DNA of 64,000 bases, from NCBI RefSeq assembly GCF_000340215.1, contig NW_006921556.1:88645-152644 (forward strand), given 5' to 3'. Positions within the stretch are counted from its first letter, which is position 1, and each line of letters opens with the position of its first letter. Of this stretch, positions 47,101 to 58,932 are shown in pieces. The notes beneath the pieces are model-generated. The model saw nothing but the letters and a program-made list of their open reading frames with translations, was not told the origin of the DNA and ran no database searches. The DNA comes from Pseudocercospora fijiensis CIRAD86 (Eukaryota > Ascomycota > Dothideomycetes > Mycosphaerellales > Mycosphaerellaceae). The translations under genes were made by a program, and so were the position numbers.

Positions 47101-49080
47101 CCGCGCGTCTCGTGTCTAGTCGAACTTCCTCTAGCTTCCTACCGCTATTACTCGCTACTAGGGGACCTAGCCGTCGCTAGGTAGCTCTATTAGCAACCTC
47201 TTAGCACTCGAGAATAGTAGTCTCGCCCCCGTCTTTACCCTCGATAAAGCCCTATAGTACGCGCGCGAAATTATACAAAACCCGCGGCTATAGTAGAAGA
47301 GCGAGGGTTAAGCGACCGCTATACGATAGATCCTCTCCCTCGAGGCCCGACTACTCGTCGTCCTTAGTACTAGCGCCGGCAAGAGTCTCCTCTTTATAGT
47401 TCCTTACTATATAAAAGGTGCGCGGACTACCGTACTTATCCTTCCTCTAGTTACTCTACGAGTTAATATACTTACCCGACTTAAAGCCGCTAAAGTGTCC
47501 TACGTAGTATAGCAACTAGGAATAGAGCGCCCCGCTTCCCTTATCCTAGTTAGCGCTAAGGCCGCCTGCTCTACCTAATTTATTATATATATACGGCGTC
47601 TCGGGGTCTAGAACTAGCTCGATCGTATCTTCGTCGACGAGTGCTATTTAACCGTAACCGCGTTACCGTACCGCTCTATCTTTCGCTAATTTAGCTATCT
47701 CGGGTCGATTAGTGCCTAGGTCGTCTACCTAACCGCTACTCTACTACTATTAATAGAACCTAAATTCCTATAGCGTAACGTTATCGCCTAGCCTATAATA
47801 GTACGGCGGAGTACTAATCGCGCTAATATTGCATATCGTGTTTCCTTATACTAGTAGGCACAGTTACTACTTATAGCCGTGCGACTTATTAGAAAGCAAC
47901 CTAGGGCGAGTATATTCGTACCCGGCGATCGCGTCCTAGTATTCGTATATAGTCTCGACTACGCCGAGTAGCTAGCGAGGGAAATTGATTGCCCGTACTT
48001 CACCGCCGCTAGTAGAACTGCTAGCGAGAAAGAACAGCTACTCGACGCCTAGCTTAATAGCACCGACAATCTATTTCTTATCGCTACTCCTACGCTTAGC
48101 GAAGGATTCGACGCACTACGTATCCGGATTATTGTCTACGTCGGCCTCCTACCCTTACTAACATTATTCGTATAATAGTCCGGTCGCGCTAGGCGAGATA
48201 GAAAGCTAGTACTATCTTACCTCCTACTACTAACCGAACTAACTATACTAGCAACGGTCGACTAGAGTAAGCTTAGCTTCGATTAATACCCTTACGTAGA
48301 TAACGTTAGCTATATATAGCAGCGCGAGAGGCAAGCTATATAGTAATATACTCGCGTAGGTAAATGTTTACGTCTAATTATATCTAATTACCTCGATAGT
48401 CCCTAATTCCGCTTAACGTGCATATCTAACCTAGACGATAGTAACGAGCTCTGCTAACGATATATATACCGACTAGCACCGCCTCTAACCTAGCCCGAAA
48501 CGCCGTAGGCTTAGGCGATCCGTCGGTAGACCGCCTATTTCTAGCGTATTTAGTAAAACGAAGCTAGTAGTATAATACAGTTCGACCGCAACCTCGCCGT
48601 TATCTAATAACTGTATACTATCTGCCGCTTCGTTAATCCCCGCCTCCCTATATACCGATTCTCTTAATGCCTACGCGCTAACTTCGTAGTTGCGAAGAAG
48701 AGGCAAGCGCTCTAGACTAAGCCGATCGAGAGGTACTATACCTACTTCTACTACTATTTCCCTTTCACTATATGCTAGGAATATAGCAAGCAAACACGGA
48801 GTTATTAACGGCTAGACGTTATATAGCTAGTCGCTATCGGCGTGTTCTAGTCGCTATAGATAGGTCCTACTTAGATCCGGGATAAATTCTAGTACCAATT
48901 TGAAACGCTAGAGGAATACCTCTAGTAGATAACTTAGAGTACTATATAGGATAGAGAAAAGGCTATCTAAGGTGTTCGTCTCTACGCTATCGCTATCGAG
49001 CACGTTCTAACTAGGAACGTTAAACTAGATCCGGTACCCGCTAACAACTATATAGAGTAGGAATTCTAGACGCTAACTAT
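44200..49080 (+). pseudogene. RecQ-type DNA helicase relic with an N-terminal Cys/His region
   Basis: RecQ enzymes are 3'-5' DNA helicases; related genes lie next to telomeres in several fungi. The Cys/His segment reads CVTCRYAVPPYYFYAHLSR (starting at 44591), followed by HRHTIP, a C-x2-C...H...H pattern like the DUF3505-type region of fungal proteins. Walker A at 47357-47404 reads VVLSTSAGKSLLF (family GTGxGKS). Motif II reads LDRIFVDECY at 47618-47647 (family DECH). Motif VI at 48167-48199 has two stops, then SGRARRD, matching QxSGRxxRD. Spacing between the motifs is as expected for one protein. TAG and TAA stops are scattered throughout. The frame ends near 49070, just before a P1 pair. 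Confidence 0.83.
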
Positions 49081-49145
49081 TTCGCCGGCTGGAAAAAAAA
49101 ACAATAATATACCGGTCGTGCTATTTACTTTTCCGTCTAGCGAAA
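49080..49145. repeat. P1 palindrome pair after the RecQ relic
   Basis: TTTCGCCGGCTGGAAAA at 49080-49096 and TTTCCGTCTAGCGAAA at 49130-49145, with GCTAACTA left of the first and TAGTCGGTA right of the second. Confidence 0.72.
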
Positions 49146-51259
49146 TAGTCGGTACGTAGCTATATTATCGCTATATCAACTCGGTAGTTAGGCGGGAGTA
49201 ATAGTCTCTAATCTACTAACGATATTATTATACTAGTATCCTTGTTGAATTAATAACGCTATAGCGTCGCTACGCTCGCACGCTATAGTATAAGATGTCT
49301 ACCGACGTTAGAAGTAGAGCATATAACTAAACAGTTATAGCTAGCATTTACCTATATCGCTAGACCGTTTAAGTTAAATACGGATAGAGCGTAGTTAGTC
49401 GAGATCTAAAATATAAACTATCTGTAAACCGAACTACTATTACTCGATACATTCTACTCTCTCTATCCTTACCCTAACCGCCTCCTCGTCGCCTTTCGCC
49501 TACGTCGTATATTAACCTACCGACGATAATATACTAATAGCATCGTCGCCCTTCGTCGGAGTATTTCCGCCCGTAGACTTGTTATCTCTACTACTATCTC
49601 TACGATCTGTTCCTCTAGCACCTCTACACTTAGCTGCTCCTTATTTATTGTTCGCCCGTATACTACCTAGCCGGCCGACAAATCTTCCTCTACGCTCCTC
49701 CTCCCGCTTACCCCCTATTTATCGTAGCCTTCGCTTAGTCCGCCTATTCCTCCCCCGTTAACCTCTATTATACCCTTACTTAATCTACCTATTACTCTCT
49801 CGTCAACTTCTATTATGCCCTTACCTACTATTATATTACTACCTACCGGTGCACTATCTACCTAATCGCTAGGCCTATTAACCCGCGCCTACGTCGCTAA
49901 CTTATCTAGTCGCTATTCCCCTATTTCTATCCTATAATAGTATATTTCCTATATAAATGAAAACGCTATATATTCTACGTAATGTAACTATTTCTCCTCC
50001 GCCGAGAAGCTCGCCTAGTTATACTATAGAAGTAGTGGCGGTCGCTCGTATAACTATCGTTATATTAATATTCTATCGCAATACTCGGCTATATTACCGG
50101 TCGCTAGCGCCGGCTCGGCATAACTCGCTAACATTTGGTAGTCGGCTATCTCGGTAGTCTCACTCGTATCTACGCGACGGCTAGCCGTAGAGAGAAGTTT
50201 CGGAATAGCGACGTGCTCGAGTAGTTTAGTAGGCGAAATCGGATAAAGGTAGGATACGGACAACCTCTAGAACCGACGTCCTCTTATATCTTTCCTCGCT
50301 ATATATATTAGACTACCTACCGCATCGCTACTTTGTCTGTTATTATAGCCGATCCTACCTTACGTCCTACTAGAACCGTACGCAAACTCGATCAAATTTT
50401 ACCGTACTACTCGTACCTACGCGTCCGCCCCTACTTATCGTATACTATTTCTTTTGTAACATGCTGTTCGCCTACGTACTCTCTCTAGTATACTCGAATA
50501 GCGCGGTTATATCGCACCGCATTTCGATCTAGGCGTCGCATTTGAAATCCGCGTATATAAGTTAGGTTTGATTTAATGTCTCCTCGTACGTCGTCGTATA
50601 TTATCTATCGTAATCTCTTATATTCCCTCTAGCCCTTACTATTACTTAGGGGTCGAGCGCTAATACTATAGCTCTCTCGCCTCGCATTTATACGTACTAT
50701 CGACGGCAGCTAATAAAGTACTACTTACCTGGGTTATTTCTTACTACCGGTATCTACTTTATACCTATTATCCTAGCGAGTGCGCTAATACCCCGACCGA
50801 TCGACGTACTAGCTTAGTTTCTATACTATCGCACTAACTATAGGCCTCCTCTAGTAGTTAGGTTAGATCTCGCTAGTAGAGGATATGCTCGGTTAAGTCG
50901 GATTATACCCCGTAGAATATAACTTAACGTAGGTGTACTTGCTAGACAATCTACCGGTTTTTCCCTATCTCGCGACACCCGCATTGAAATACTAGAACCT
51001 GTCGGTAAAGGAGTCGGCTAGATCGAGTATTATCAGACATAAGCTATTTATAGAGATCTTATACGTTAACCTGCTTATATATATAGCACAGTCGATACTG
51101 CGCCGTAGTGCCGCTAAACATCGCTAGCTACGTGTAGGAGGTAAATGCATATAGTTATAGTGCTACCCGAATTTCTATATCTAGCACTTCTATCGCACGA
51201 GACTTAGGCGTTATATAACCTAGGGCTAATCTACTAAACGACGATTAGATACGAACCGG

Positions 51260-51310
51260 TTTGCTAGGCGGCAAACTATATTGTCTATATTACTTTTGCT
51301 AGCTAGCAAA
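51260..51310. repeat. P1 palindrome pair
   Basis: TTTGCTAGGCGGCAAA at 51260-51275 and the perfect palindrome TTTGCTAGCTAGCAAA at 51295-51310, with AAACCG/ATAGTTAGC-type arms. Confidence 0.78.
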
Positions 51311-52111
51311 ATAGTTAGCACTCTCGCATTGTAATTGCGGTTATAGCAGATACGTCTACTAGCTGCAGGTCGTAGTGTAGTAACGCTACTAAGGCTCGAA
51401 CCCTAATTGCGCTATCTATCCCTAGATACAGCTCGACTATTATACCTCGCCGACTAGCTTTTATCGCATATCGTCTGTTAGGACGTCCGGTATACTATCT
51501 ATGCCGTTATCGTAGCCTTAGCTATCTTAGTCTAGTATATTCTTACTCACCTAGTAGTCTACTATTATCTAATCCGGCTATTGTCGAGGCAATCCGACAT
51601 ATCCTTACGTTATAATACTAACGGACCCGTATACGGACTTGTTAGGCTATATACTAGTTTATATATAGTTATTATATACGTAATAAAATACTACGATTAA
51701 CTCGGTTAGTATTCGGTTCTTAAAACTGTTAACTCGTAATGTCGTAGAATAGATAGCGGTTAGTTCGTCTACCTAGGATATACGTCCGAAATTATAGTAT
51801 ATTTTCGAACGACTACAATTCTCGAAAACTAATTTCTCCCCCGATCGATTAGACAACAACGCCCTAATCTAACGACATCTTTTATTATTTATCTACCCGA
51901 ACATAAACCTACTATAACCGAGACAGTCCGAGCAAATTAGTAACCTTACCGCCGCTAAGATTTACCCTAATCGTTGCTAACCCTCGGGTCTAGCTTACTT
52001 ACGTATTACGCTCCGTATACTAACGGCGTTTTCTAGGGCAGGTTTTATAGGTCACCTCCTCCTACTACCGTATATTATATAGTAAATCATTGATAGCATA
52101 ATGCTAACTGT

Positions 52112-52162
52112 TTTGCCGCCTAGTAAACTGCCGGGCTATTGTCTATTTTCCTAGCCGGTAAA
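52112..52162. repeat. P1 palindrome pair
   Basis: TTTGCCGCCTAGTAAA at 52112-52127 and TTTCCTAGCCGGTAAA at 52147-52162, with GCTAACTG on the left and CGGTTAGTA on the right. The arms are nearly reverse complements. Confidence 0.78.
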
Positions 52163-52439
52163 ACGGTTAGTACTCTTATATAGTCGCATTTATTATCCTA
52201 TAGTTTAACGGGTTAGGGAAATACGAGGCGGTCTATATTGCTTAACTACTACAACTACTTAGAGACGGTAGTATATATCCATCGAATGCACTACGTGTGC
52301 TATACTTAGTGTAGGCTTATATATGCTCTAGCCTATCGATATATTATAGTTGCCCCGCCTAGAATAGATCTATCGTCTCTAGCATTTCCGAGACACCGCC
52401 CCGCGTAGCCTCGAGCTATACGGCTACTCCGATACGCAT

Positions 52440-54006
52440 ACTATCTCGTATTCTCTAGCCTTCCTCCTACACTATACTTACTATTCGATTAGCGTTAGAT
52501 ATCCCGTCTAATAACAAAGGTGTATACTCGTCGCGAATGTAGTCGATCAAATCTTTACCCCTAAACTCAAGTTCTAGGACCTCCTTTACCTCCCTTAATG
52601 CTTCATCGAGGTTAGCTATACTATATACGTCTAGTAGCTTACGGTATGCCGCCTCTAGAACCGGAATTACCTTGATAGTAAGATCTACTAAATCCTATTA
52701 TATAGGTAGCCCTACTACTCGGCGTAGTAATCGGATACTATTTACTATTAACAAGTAGTCTAGGTACTATTTCGCCTAGTATAGGATCGCGTCGGGAAAG
52801 TACTCCTACTATACGCTCTTAATTAATGTTATCGTCGTCGTATAGAGTATTAATAGCGGATCGTCTAGATACGTATCTAGTAGTATTAACTTTATATACT
52901 ACGTAGCTAGACAATACCTATTTACGGTCGGGTAGTCTATTCGTATTACCGCTATCGTAACCGCTGTCCTATCGATAATAAAGCCTACTAGACACATACG
53001 GTGCCTACTACTGTCCGGTTTTACGAATGTGTTATCTACGATTAACGTCCTATCGCCCTCGGTATATAGCTCTAAAAGCTCGGGATAGGCGACGACTAGG
53101 TACTTAAACCTATCCTTCACCGTCTCCGGTTGCATATAAAAGCCCGCGTATCTTAGTATATTTAGTTCTATGCCCGCGGTCGAATAGTCCGGCCGTTTGA
53201 TTTTCTTTATCTCCGGTAGCTACGAGACATCCTCGATAACCTTATCCGCTTGTTTTTTATTTAACCCCGCGTACCGATATGCTAACCTAGCTACTGCTTT
53301 ATACACTTCTATCGAACGATCCCGGGTATACATTATTATAAACTGCATCCTAATTCGCTAGTACGCCTCCCGCGTACTATACTACTCTAGGTCTACTCGG
53401 TCGCTCTCGCCGTAGTTGTAACGCGTATTAGATTGGTCTATTATCTACTTGCCCGGGATCTATTTGTACCTCCCCTCGGCCCCTATTATCTCTATAATCC
53501 CTCGCTATAGATACGTATCTTCTCTATCTCTACCGTCGCCGTACCGGTACGTTATACGAGTTTGTTAACTTAATATATTAATATCGTACTTGCTTTTTAT
53601 AATGCTAAATCCCCTCCGCTTCGCCTATCTATATATAAACTATTCGGCCGCCTAGAATAACGGGAATTGATGCCCGTAGATCCGATCTAGTAGCCTATAC
53701 GCCCCTATTAGACGCTCGCATCGCGCCCTAGTATTATCCGTCCTACTATCCTTACCGCGAACTCGTACTAGAGCGCCGGGCAATCTTACAATTATTAGAT
53801 GTCGCTAGATAGCGGCGCTCCTCTCGCGATATATCTCCCCTAATAACTTCTCTCGCCCTCTTACGCCTCCGCCTAAGCGCTAACGATCCTATTCGCGAAC
53901 GGCGTATTCGATATCGAGCAGCGTAAAGTAGTCGTCGGTTACACTCTGTAATAGGAACTACGATAGACTTATTGTCGCTTCTAGCGTAACTGCCCGATTG
54001 TCGCAT
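52440..54006 (-). pseudogene. Decayed minus-strand gene, possibly a transposase
   Basis: On the minus strand the frame starts plausibly at the ATG at 54006 (MRQSGSYARSDNKSIVVP), with a very basic, Arg-rich first 80 residues. It is followed through stops to LAYRYAGLNKKQADKVIEDV near 53290, then an open stretch of 78 codons at 53135-52899. That stretch contains RTLIVDNTFVKPDSSRHRMC and LVGFIID. After it the frame reads a Leu/Glu-rich C terminus to about 52440. The Asp in a DNTF context followed by hydrophobic strands faintly recalls the first catalytic Asp of MULE-type DDE transposases, but no second or third acidic residue can be placed. No terminal repeats were found. Confidence 0.4.
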
Positions 54007-54564
54007 ATAACTACTATACGGTATAGACGATCTACGCTACCGTATCTAATACTCACTCGGCTAAGGGGAAACTCTATCCCCCCCTATAAACGGAATCGGC
54101 CTCGCTATTAAACTTAAAGACTAGTTATATCCCCTTTCCCTTCTATAGCGCGTAACTTATACCGTATCTATATATCTATGCTACTATCCGCCCTAATAGA
54201 TATATCCTTACCTAAACTACCTATTATAGGAGATTACTATATCCTATACGTATATCTATCTCGCGCGTATAATACTCGGTCGAAGACTCGACCCTCTCTC
54301 CTACCTTTATCCTATCTCGCCCGTTTCTACGTAGTATATCTCCTATAGCTTATCGCATACATTAACTAATAATACGGCCGGTGCTATTGCGTACTATTGC
54401 GCCGACCGCCCTATACCTACTAACGCGCCCTACAATCTCGTAATTAATAATGCTAACTATTATTCTATCTAGTAAAACGGCTAGCATTGCTTTAGGCACC
54501 CGCTACCGCGCCTACGTAGCTCGATATCGCCTTTACGTCTACCCTTTACTTAGGCTAAGTTTGA
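54007..54564. other. Intergenic stretch with a P1 copy
   Basis: Near 54463-54479 lies a mutated P1 (TATTCTATCTAGTAAAACGG). Otherwise it is pyrimidine-rich sequence leading into promoter-like module c. No gene was seen. Confidence 0.5.
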
Positions 54565-54720
54565 CCGTATATTAGCGTATTTCGGCGGACTTCACTTTAC
54601 GGTATTAACTAAGGCGGCGAACGAAGCGTAGTCCCGACCTTACTATACAAATTGGCTACGTCGCCTAAGAGGACTCTTTTATGCGCATATTAGCAGAGTA
54701 AACCGCTAGTCTACCGGTCT
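54565..54720 (+). promoter_or_regulatory. Promoter-like module, copy c, upstream of gene D
   Basis: Shared blocks: GGCGGCGAACGAAGCG, TATACAAATTGGCTACGTCG and AGTAAACCGCTAGTCTACCG. The last is shared with module d. It lies about 200-300 bp before the readable start of gene D. Confidence 0.5.
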
Positions 54721-54879
54721 TGCCCCGAGCGCTATTAACGTACTAATATAGGTCTCTTCTCGGCCGCTAACTCTCTCTACTTTACAATCCACTTCTACTA
54801 CTAGCGACCTATACTCGTCTATCTATTCCTCCGGCCGGCAAACTAGTCTGCAGCCCTATACGTACATTCTGCGCTACTG

Positions 54880-55480
54880 TACTGCACTACGCTACGACTA
54901 CCTACTAAGCTCCCTACTACGTCCGATTATCGCTATAGTAGACTATACTAACAGTACCGCCGTCGCGCCCTTCGAGGCCGAACTCCGTCGTCTCTATATT
55001 AACAAAAACCGCTAGCTGTTTTTCTACGCCTACTTAATTAATAAAGAGATCGAACACTACCGCGGTCGAATGTTAAGCTTCTCTTAGCTCGACCTCGACG
55101 GCTATTCCGAAAAGCTCCGCTAACTCCGACTACGTAAGCTCGCGATCTTCCTAGTTAGCATCGGCTATACTAGATTTTAAAGGGACTACACTCGGTACAT
55201 TTAGAGACATTAGCCTCGTATACTAGCGATAGAGCCGTAGAAGTTAAGGTCGGAATCGTCTCTATATAGCTCCGCTACGATGATTAGTATTTATTTAGTT
55301 ACTCCGTATAGAACTAGGCGTAGGGAAGCCTACGTACGCCCCTAGGTTACCTATTATACTATACTCTCGACGGCGGATTAATACGGACGTACGTAGTATT
55401 ATAGACTATGCCGTAGCTTATACTACTACAGTTCTATACTATCTAGCTCTCTATTGCTCTTATCCTTATATAATGATTTA
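54880..55480 (+). pseudogene. Gene D: short decayed gene of unknown function
   Basis: It begins after a P1-like CCGGCCGGCAAACTAGTCTG near 54830. The frame reads YDYLLSSLLRPIIAIVDYTN from about 54896, then VAPFEAELRRLYINKN and YAYLINKEIEHYRGRMLSFS. The next readable part is LRLRKLAIFLVSIGYTRF, with TAG stops between. It is about 190 codons. No known domain was seen. Its place between two promoter-like modules suggests a one-gene unit of the same family as A and B. Like A, it has a Tyr/Arg/Leu-rich readable sequence, and the two could be related, but I could not align them by eye. Confidence 0.4.
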
Positions 55481-55549
55481 ATTTATATGTCTACTATCTT
55501 ATCCTTTCCTATACTATATATACCGACATCTCCCGCAATCGTCGACTAT

Positions 55550-55565
55550 TTTACCGGCTAGTAAA
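55550..55565. repeat. P1 palindrome
   Basis: TTTACCGGCTAGTAAA with left arm GACTA, between gene D and module d. A degenerate partner (CCTCCGCCGGTAGAACGGTC) lies near 55631. Confidence 0.72.
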
Positions 55566-55737
55566 GTCTATCGTCCCTATAGCCGCTATAGTTGCCTTAT
55601 ATCCTATCTAGCTATACGTATCTACTATTGCCTCCGCCGGTAGAACGGTCGACTATGCCTTAGGTATCTATTAGCTCGGTACGCTAGTCGTTACCCTACT
55701 TTATACCCTTTACTTAAATTGAGTTTAATACTATACT

Positions 55738-55870
55738 AGCGTGTTTCGGTAGACTTTACCTCTCGGCCTCGACTAAAGCGGCGAACGAAGCGCAATCCCG
55801 ACCTCGCTATATAAATTCGCTACGTCGCTTAGGACGACCTTTTCGTACGCGCCTTAGTAAAGTAAACCGC
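55738..55870 (+). promoter_or_regulatory. Promoter-like module, copy d, upstream of gene A copy 2
   Basis: Shared blocks: GGTAGACTTTACCTCTCGGC, GCGGCGAACGAAGCGCAATC and TATATAAATTCGCTACGTCG. It lies about 150 bp before the readable region of gene A, with a pyrimidine-rich stretch and a P1-like copy near 55990 between. Confidence 0.5.
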
Positions 55871-56029
55871 TAGTCTACCGGTCTTAGCCCGAGCGCCTAT
55901 ATCGCGCTAATTTATATCTCCTTCTACTCCTCGACTTCTCTTCTATCTTACTGCCTACTTCTACTACCGCCTACTCTACTCGCCTAGCAACTTTTCCGCC
56001 CGGTAAATTAGTCTATAGTTATACTACTA

Positions 56030-57562
56030 CTGCATCCGTATATATACTATAAACTATATACGTCGTCGCCTCCGATTACTACTATAGTAAAGGTCGCCGA
56101 CGATAATACTATAGATAGTACGCTAGGCCGATCCCGCGTAGATTAATAAGCCGTAGCTATCTTCTATAATCGCTACTACGAACACTTTAATATTGTACGT
56201 AATTACTTTATCGACCTAGTCTAATTCGCATCCTAGGCGAGCGCTCGCCCCTATTATACCGCTATACGCCGTAAGCTCGTTAGGACCGTATATAATATAA
56301 CCCGTAGCATTCATTTCTTATCCCGCCTCTACGTACGTCCTCCCTTCGATAGTGCCCTACTATAAGTTAGCTACGCTATAGACTACTTTACCGGCCGGCA
56401 AACGGTTAGCGACATCTATTGCCTTTACTAGCTAGCAAAGCGGTCTGCAGTCGACGAAACTATGCACTACCCGACTAACTAGCGTATAGTACTCGATTAT
56501 TAGCGAATACGTAGGACTCTATCTAGCGGTACCCTAAAGTTACTATATCTATTCCTATACTAGAGCATCGCGTCTACTAGCTTATATAACTAGTCGCCCC
56601 GTCCTATCGGTTTACGGCAGTCTTGTCGCTTATCTATATACATATTATCCTATAGTCTTCTAAAGTTAGGTTTACCGTCGACGTAGACCTATTCGCCTAC
56701 GACGCGCTCTGTCTACTACTAGGTATGTATCGGATCCCGTACGTTACCCTAGACTATATATCTATATATTAGAGCACCGTCGCCTATAGATCCTTCGAAG
56801 ACGATCCGGACGTAAAGGCGATTATCTGTTACTCTTATAGCCGCGCTCGCCTAGCTATATTTTACGTTGCTACTATAACCGATATCTCCGCTATCGCCTA
56901 GAAACGCTTATAGAACTAGCCGTCGGCGCCTAGGACTTAGCGTCTAGTATACTATCTATATCGCATCGATCCCGCCTACTATTATCTCGAGCTAGACTTG
57001 CCCTACCTACTCTCTACTCGTCTATCTACGGCTCTTATACTAGAGCGTATCTTTAGTAACGACGAGATTAAGCGTATTCGCGGTCGTACCTTCAAACCGC
57101 AATCTACCGAGATACAGTCTATCTAGGCCTAAATAAAGCACTAATTAACATCCTAGAGGGCTCTACTCGCGCGTCCCGGGCTTTAATATAGTCTCCGCGA
57201 GATCGACGTACGAGTTCCTTATCGGCGTACCTCTATTCCTCTCGGTAGACAGACGATGCGCTTAGATATTATTAGTCCTATAGTATATTATGTCGTATAT
57301 TACGCGAATGACTACATTTAACTACACTGTCTACGAATTCTTACGTGCCCTATTCCCTACCTTCGTTCGACTAACCCGCCTTAATGCTCGTCTTACGCTA
57401 CGTAATACGCTAGCCTACGGCACTTAGCTACCGATAGTGTTGCCTACCGGGAAATTATCGCGTCCTCGTAACGCCTCGCCCTCTATTGCCCGCTATTTTT
57501 TACTAATACTAACCGCAATCCCGTATAGCAAAATAGACGCGCCTGTATTCTATATCTATTAG
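56030..57562 (+). pseudogene. Gene A, copy 2: decayed gene of unknown function, full length
   Basis: This is the fuller copy of gene A. It includes the N-terminal part missing from copy 1: a segment near 56150-56290 reads IFYNRYYEHFNIVRNYFIDL, a stop, and ARPYYTAIRRKLVRTVYN. After the intron at 56362-56489 the frame continues through DDPDVKAIICYSYSRARLAI near 56800, DPAYYYLELDLPYLLSTRLS near 56970 and LERIFSNDEIKRIRGRTFKP near 57035 to a TAG at 57560-57562. That is about 460 codons. I recognise no domain. The start codon is not clear. It is followed by promoter-like module e and SNF2 gene B copy 2. Confidence 0.6.
56362..56489 (+). other. Intron of gene A copy 2 with a P1 pair
   Basis: Same boundaries as 63-190. 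P1 copies are TTTACCGGCCGGCAAA at 56387-56402 and TTTACTAGCTAGCAAA at 56424-56439. Combined with copy 1, the first implies an ancestral perfect TTTGCCGGCCGGCAAA. Confidence 0.72.
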
Positions 57563-57639
57563 CCTAGTATACCTTACACTACTTTACTTTACCTTACCTC
57601 CTGCCCTACTTGTATTAAGTTTAATCGTATACTACCCCG

Positions 57640-57775
57640 TTTTCGGTAGACTTTACTTCTCGGCCTTAACTAAGGCGGCGAACGAAACACAATCCCGGCC
57701 TGTCTATACAAATTAGCTGCGTCGCTCGGGATAACTCTTTTACGTAGCCTTTAGTTAGGTCGACCGCGTTACTAT
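57640..57775 (+). promoter_or_regulatory. Promoter-like module, copy e, upstream of SNF2 gene B copy 2
   Basis: It is the counterpart of module a (1341-1475) in the second block, with TATACAAATT where copy a has TATATAAATT, so the CpA form may be the original. Confidence 0.5.
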
Positions 57776-58807
57776 TTAACGCGTGCGCGCCTACGGCCCG
57801 TACGTTAGTCCGAGCGCCTACGCGCTACCTATTTATGTTTCTCTTCCTCCGTATCTTCCCTACTTTTCTATCTACTACTACTACTACTACTTTAACTACT
57901 ACTACTACTACTTCTACCGTCCGTCGTTATTTTCTAGCTAGCAAAGCAGTCTACAATCGAATTAGTACTACCTAGGCGACACCTAAGGACGTTTCTAAGT
58001 TAAATATAGCGGACGACCCCGAAGTGCTAGCTCTAGGCCCTCTACGTCTGTCTAGGCGTCTACCCTCTCCGGTTATTAGTCCTCTTATACCTAGCGACGT
58101 ATATAAATTCGCGCGCGACGAAAAGGCCTTTCTTAGCGAGGCTAAGTCGACCCGAGTAGATAATACTTATAACTACTAGCGAACTATACGCGTAATAGAC
58201 GACCTAACGAATGTCCTTTATAAGTAGTATAAGACGCACGACGTATATAAGATTGACGATTAGGATCCGGTACTATAGCGAGCCTTCCTACGAGATATTA
58301 GTAACGGTATCGATATAACTTTTTCGACTTCGGATACTATTAATCCCGCTAATATAAAATATCTCCCGAGTGAGCGTAAGAGTACTATCTAGGCTAATAC
58401 TAACTAGCTATAGCTTGCGCCCTAGCCCGATGCCCCGTTCCCTATTACCGACGCCTAGCGTATATTATACGCTAGCATACTCGATACCCTATAGCACTAT
58501 CGCTCTAGGTATACGGCTACGCCTCTATTATTTAACGAAGCCTATACGGCAATAAACATCGACGTTACCGCACTCCTAGACGGCGAGATCGATAAAGTTA
58601 GTAAATACCTATACCGTATTACGTTTCGCGGACTCCGTCTTACGATATAGCAACTATAGGCTATTATATAGATCGTCGAAATGTAGAAATTACCTATATA
58701 GGGCGCTATTCTCGCCGACGATGCCGGTACTAGTAAGACTATCTCTATCCTCTACGCCGCCGTAGCTTAGTCCGAGTACATCGAAGAATAGCGTATCGTA
58801 TATCAAA

Positions 58808-58932
58808 GTAAGAAATGTTAATCCTAACGTATAGATTATTTTGCCGGCCGGCAAATATACGTCTAGATATCTATTTGCCGGCCGGCAAAACGGTCTATAT
58901 ATATACTTATCTCCTACTAACTATCGTCGTAG
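58808..58932 (+). other. Intron 1 of SNF2 gene B copy 2 with two perfect P1 palindromes
   Basis: The donor is GTAAGA, the branch site is TACTAAC, and the acceptor is CGTAG (CGCAG in copy 1). P1 copies at 58840-58855 and 58874-58889 are both exactly TTTGCCGGCCGGCAAA. This is the best-preserved P1 pair in the window. Confidence 0.82.

Larger units (their letters stand above)
49146..52439. other. Unassigned decayed sequence with two P1 pairs
   Basis: Several short open stretches are present, and a plus-strand frame is fairly open around 51845-52080 (LTTSFIIYLPEHKPTITETV near 51870), but I recognise no family. P1 pairs are listed separately. Pyrimidine-rich DNA occupies 49440-49940. Confidence 0.35.

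Noticed and set aside
56030..57562. Gene A as a DUF3435-type tyrosine recombinase (Starship captain)
   Set aside because: It is the first gene in a repeated multi-gene block, which prompted the idea, but I could not find the R...H-x-x-R...Y pattern in the readable frame.
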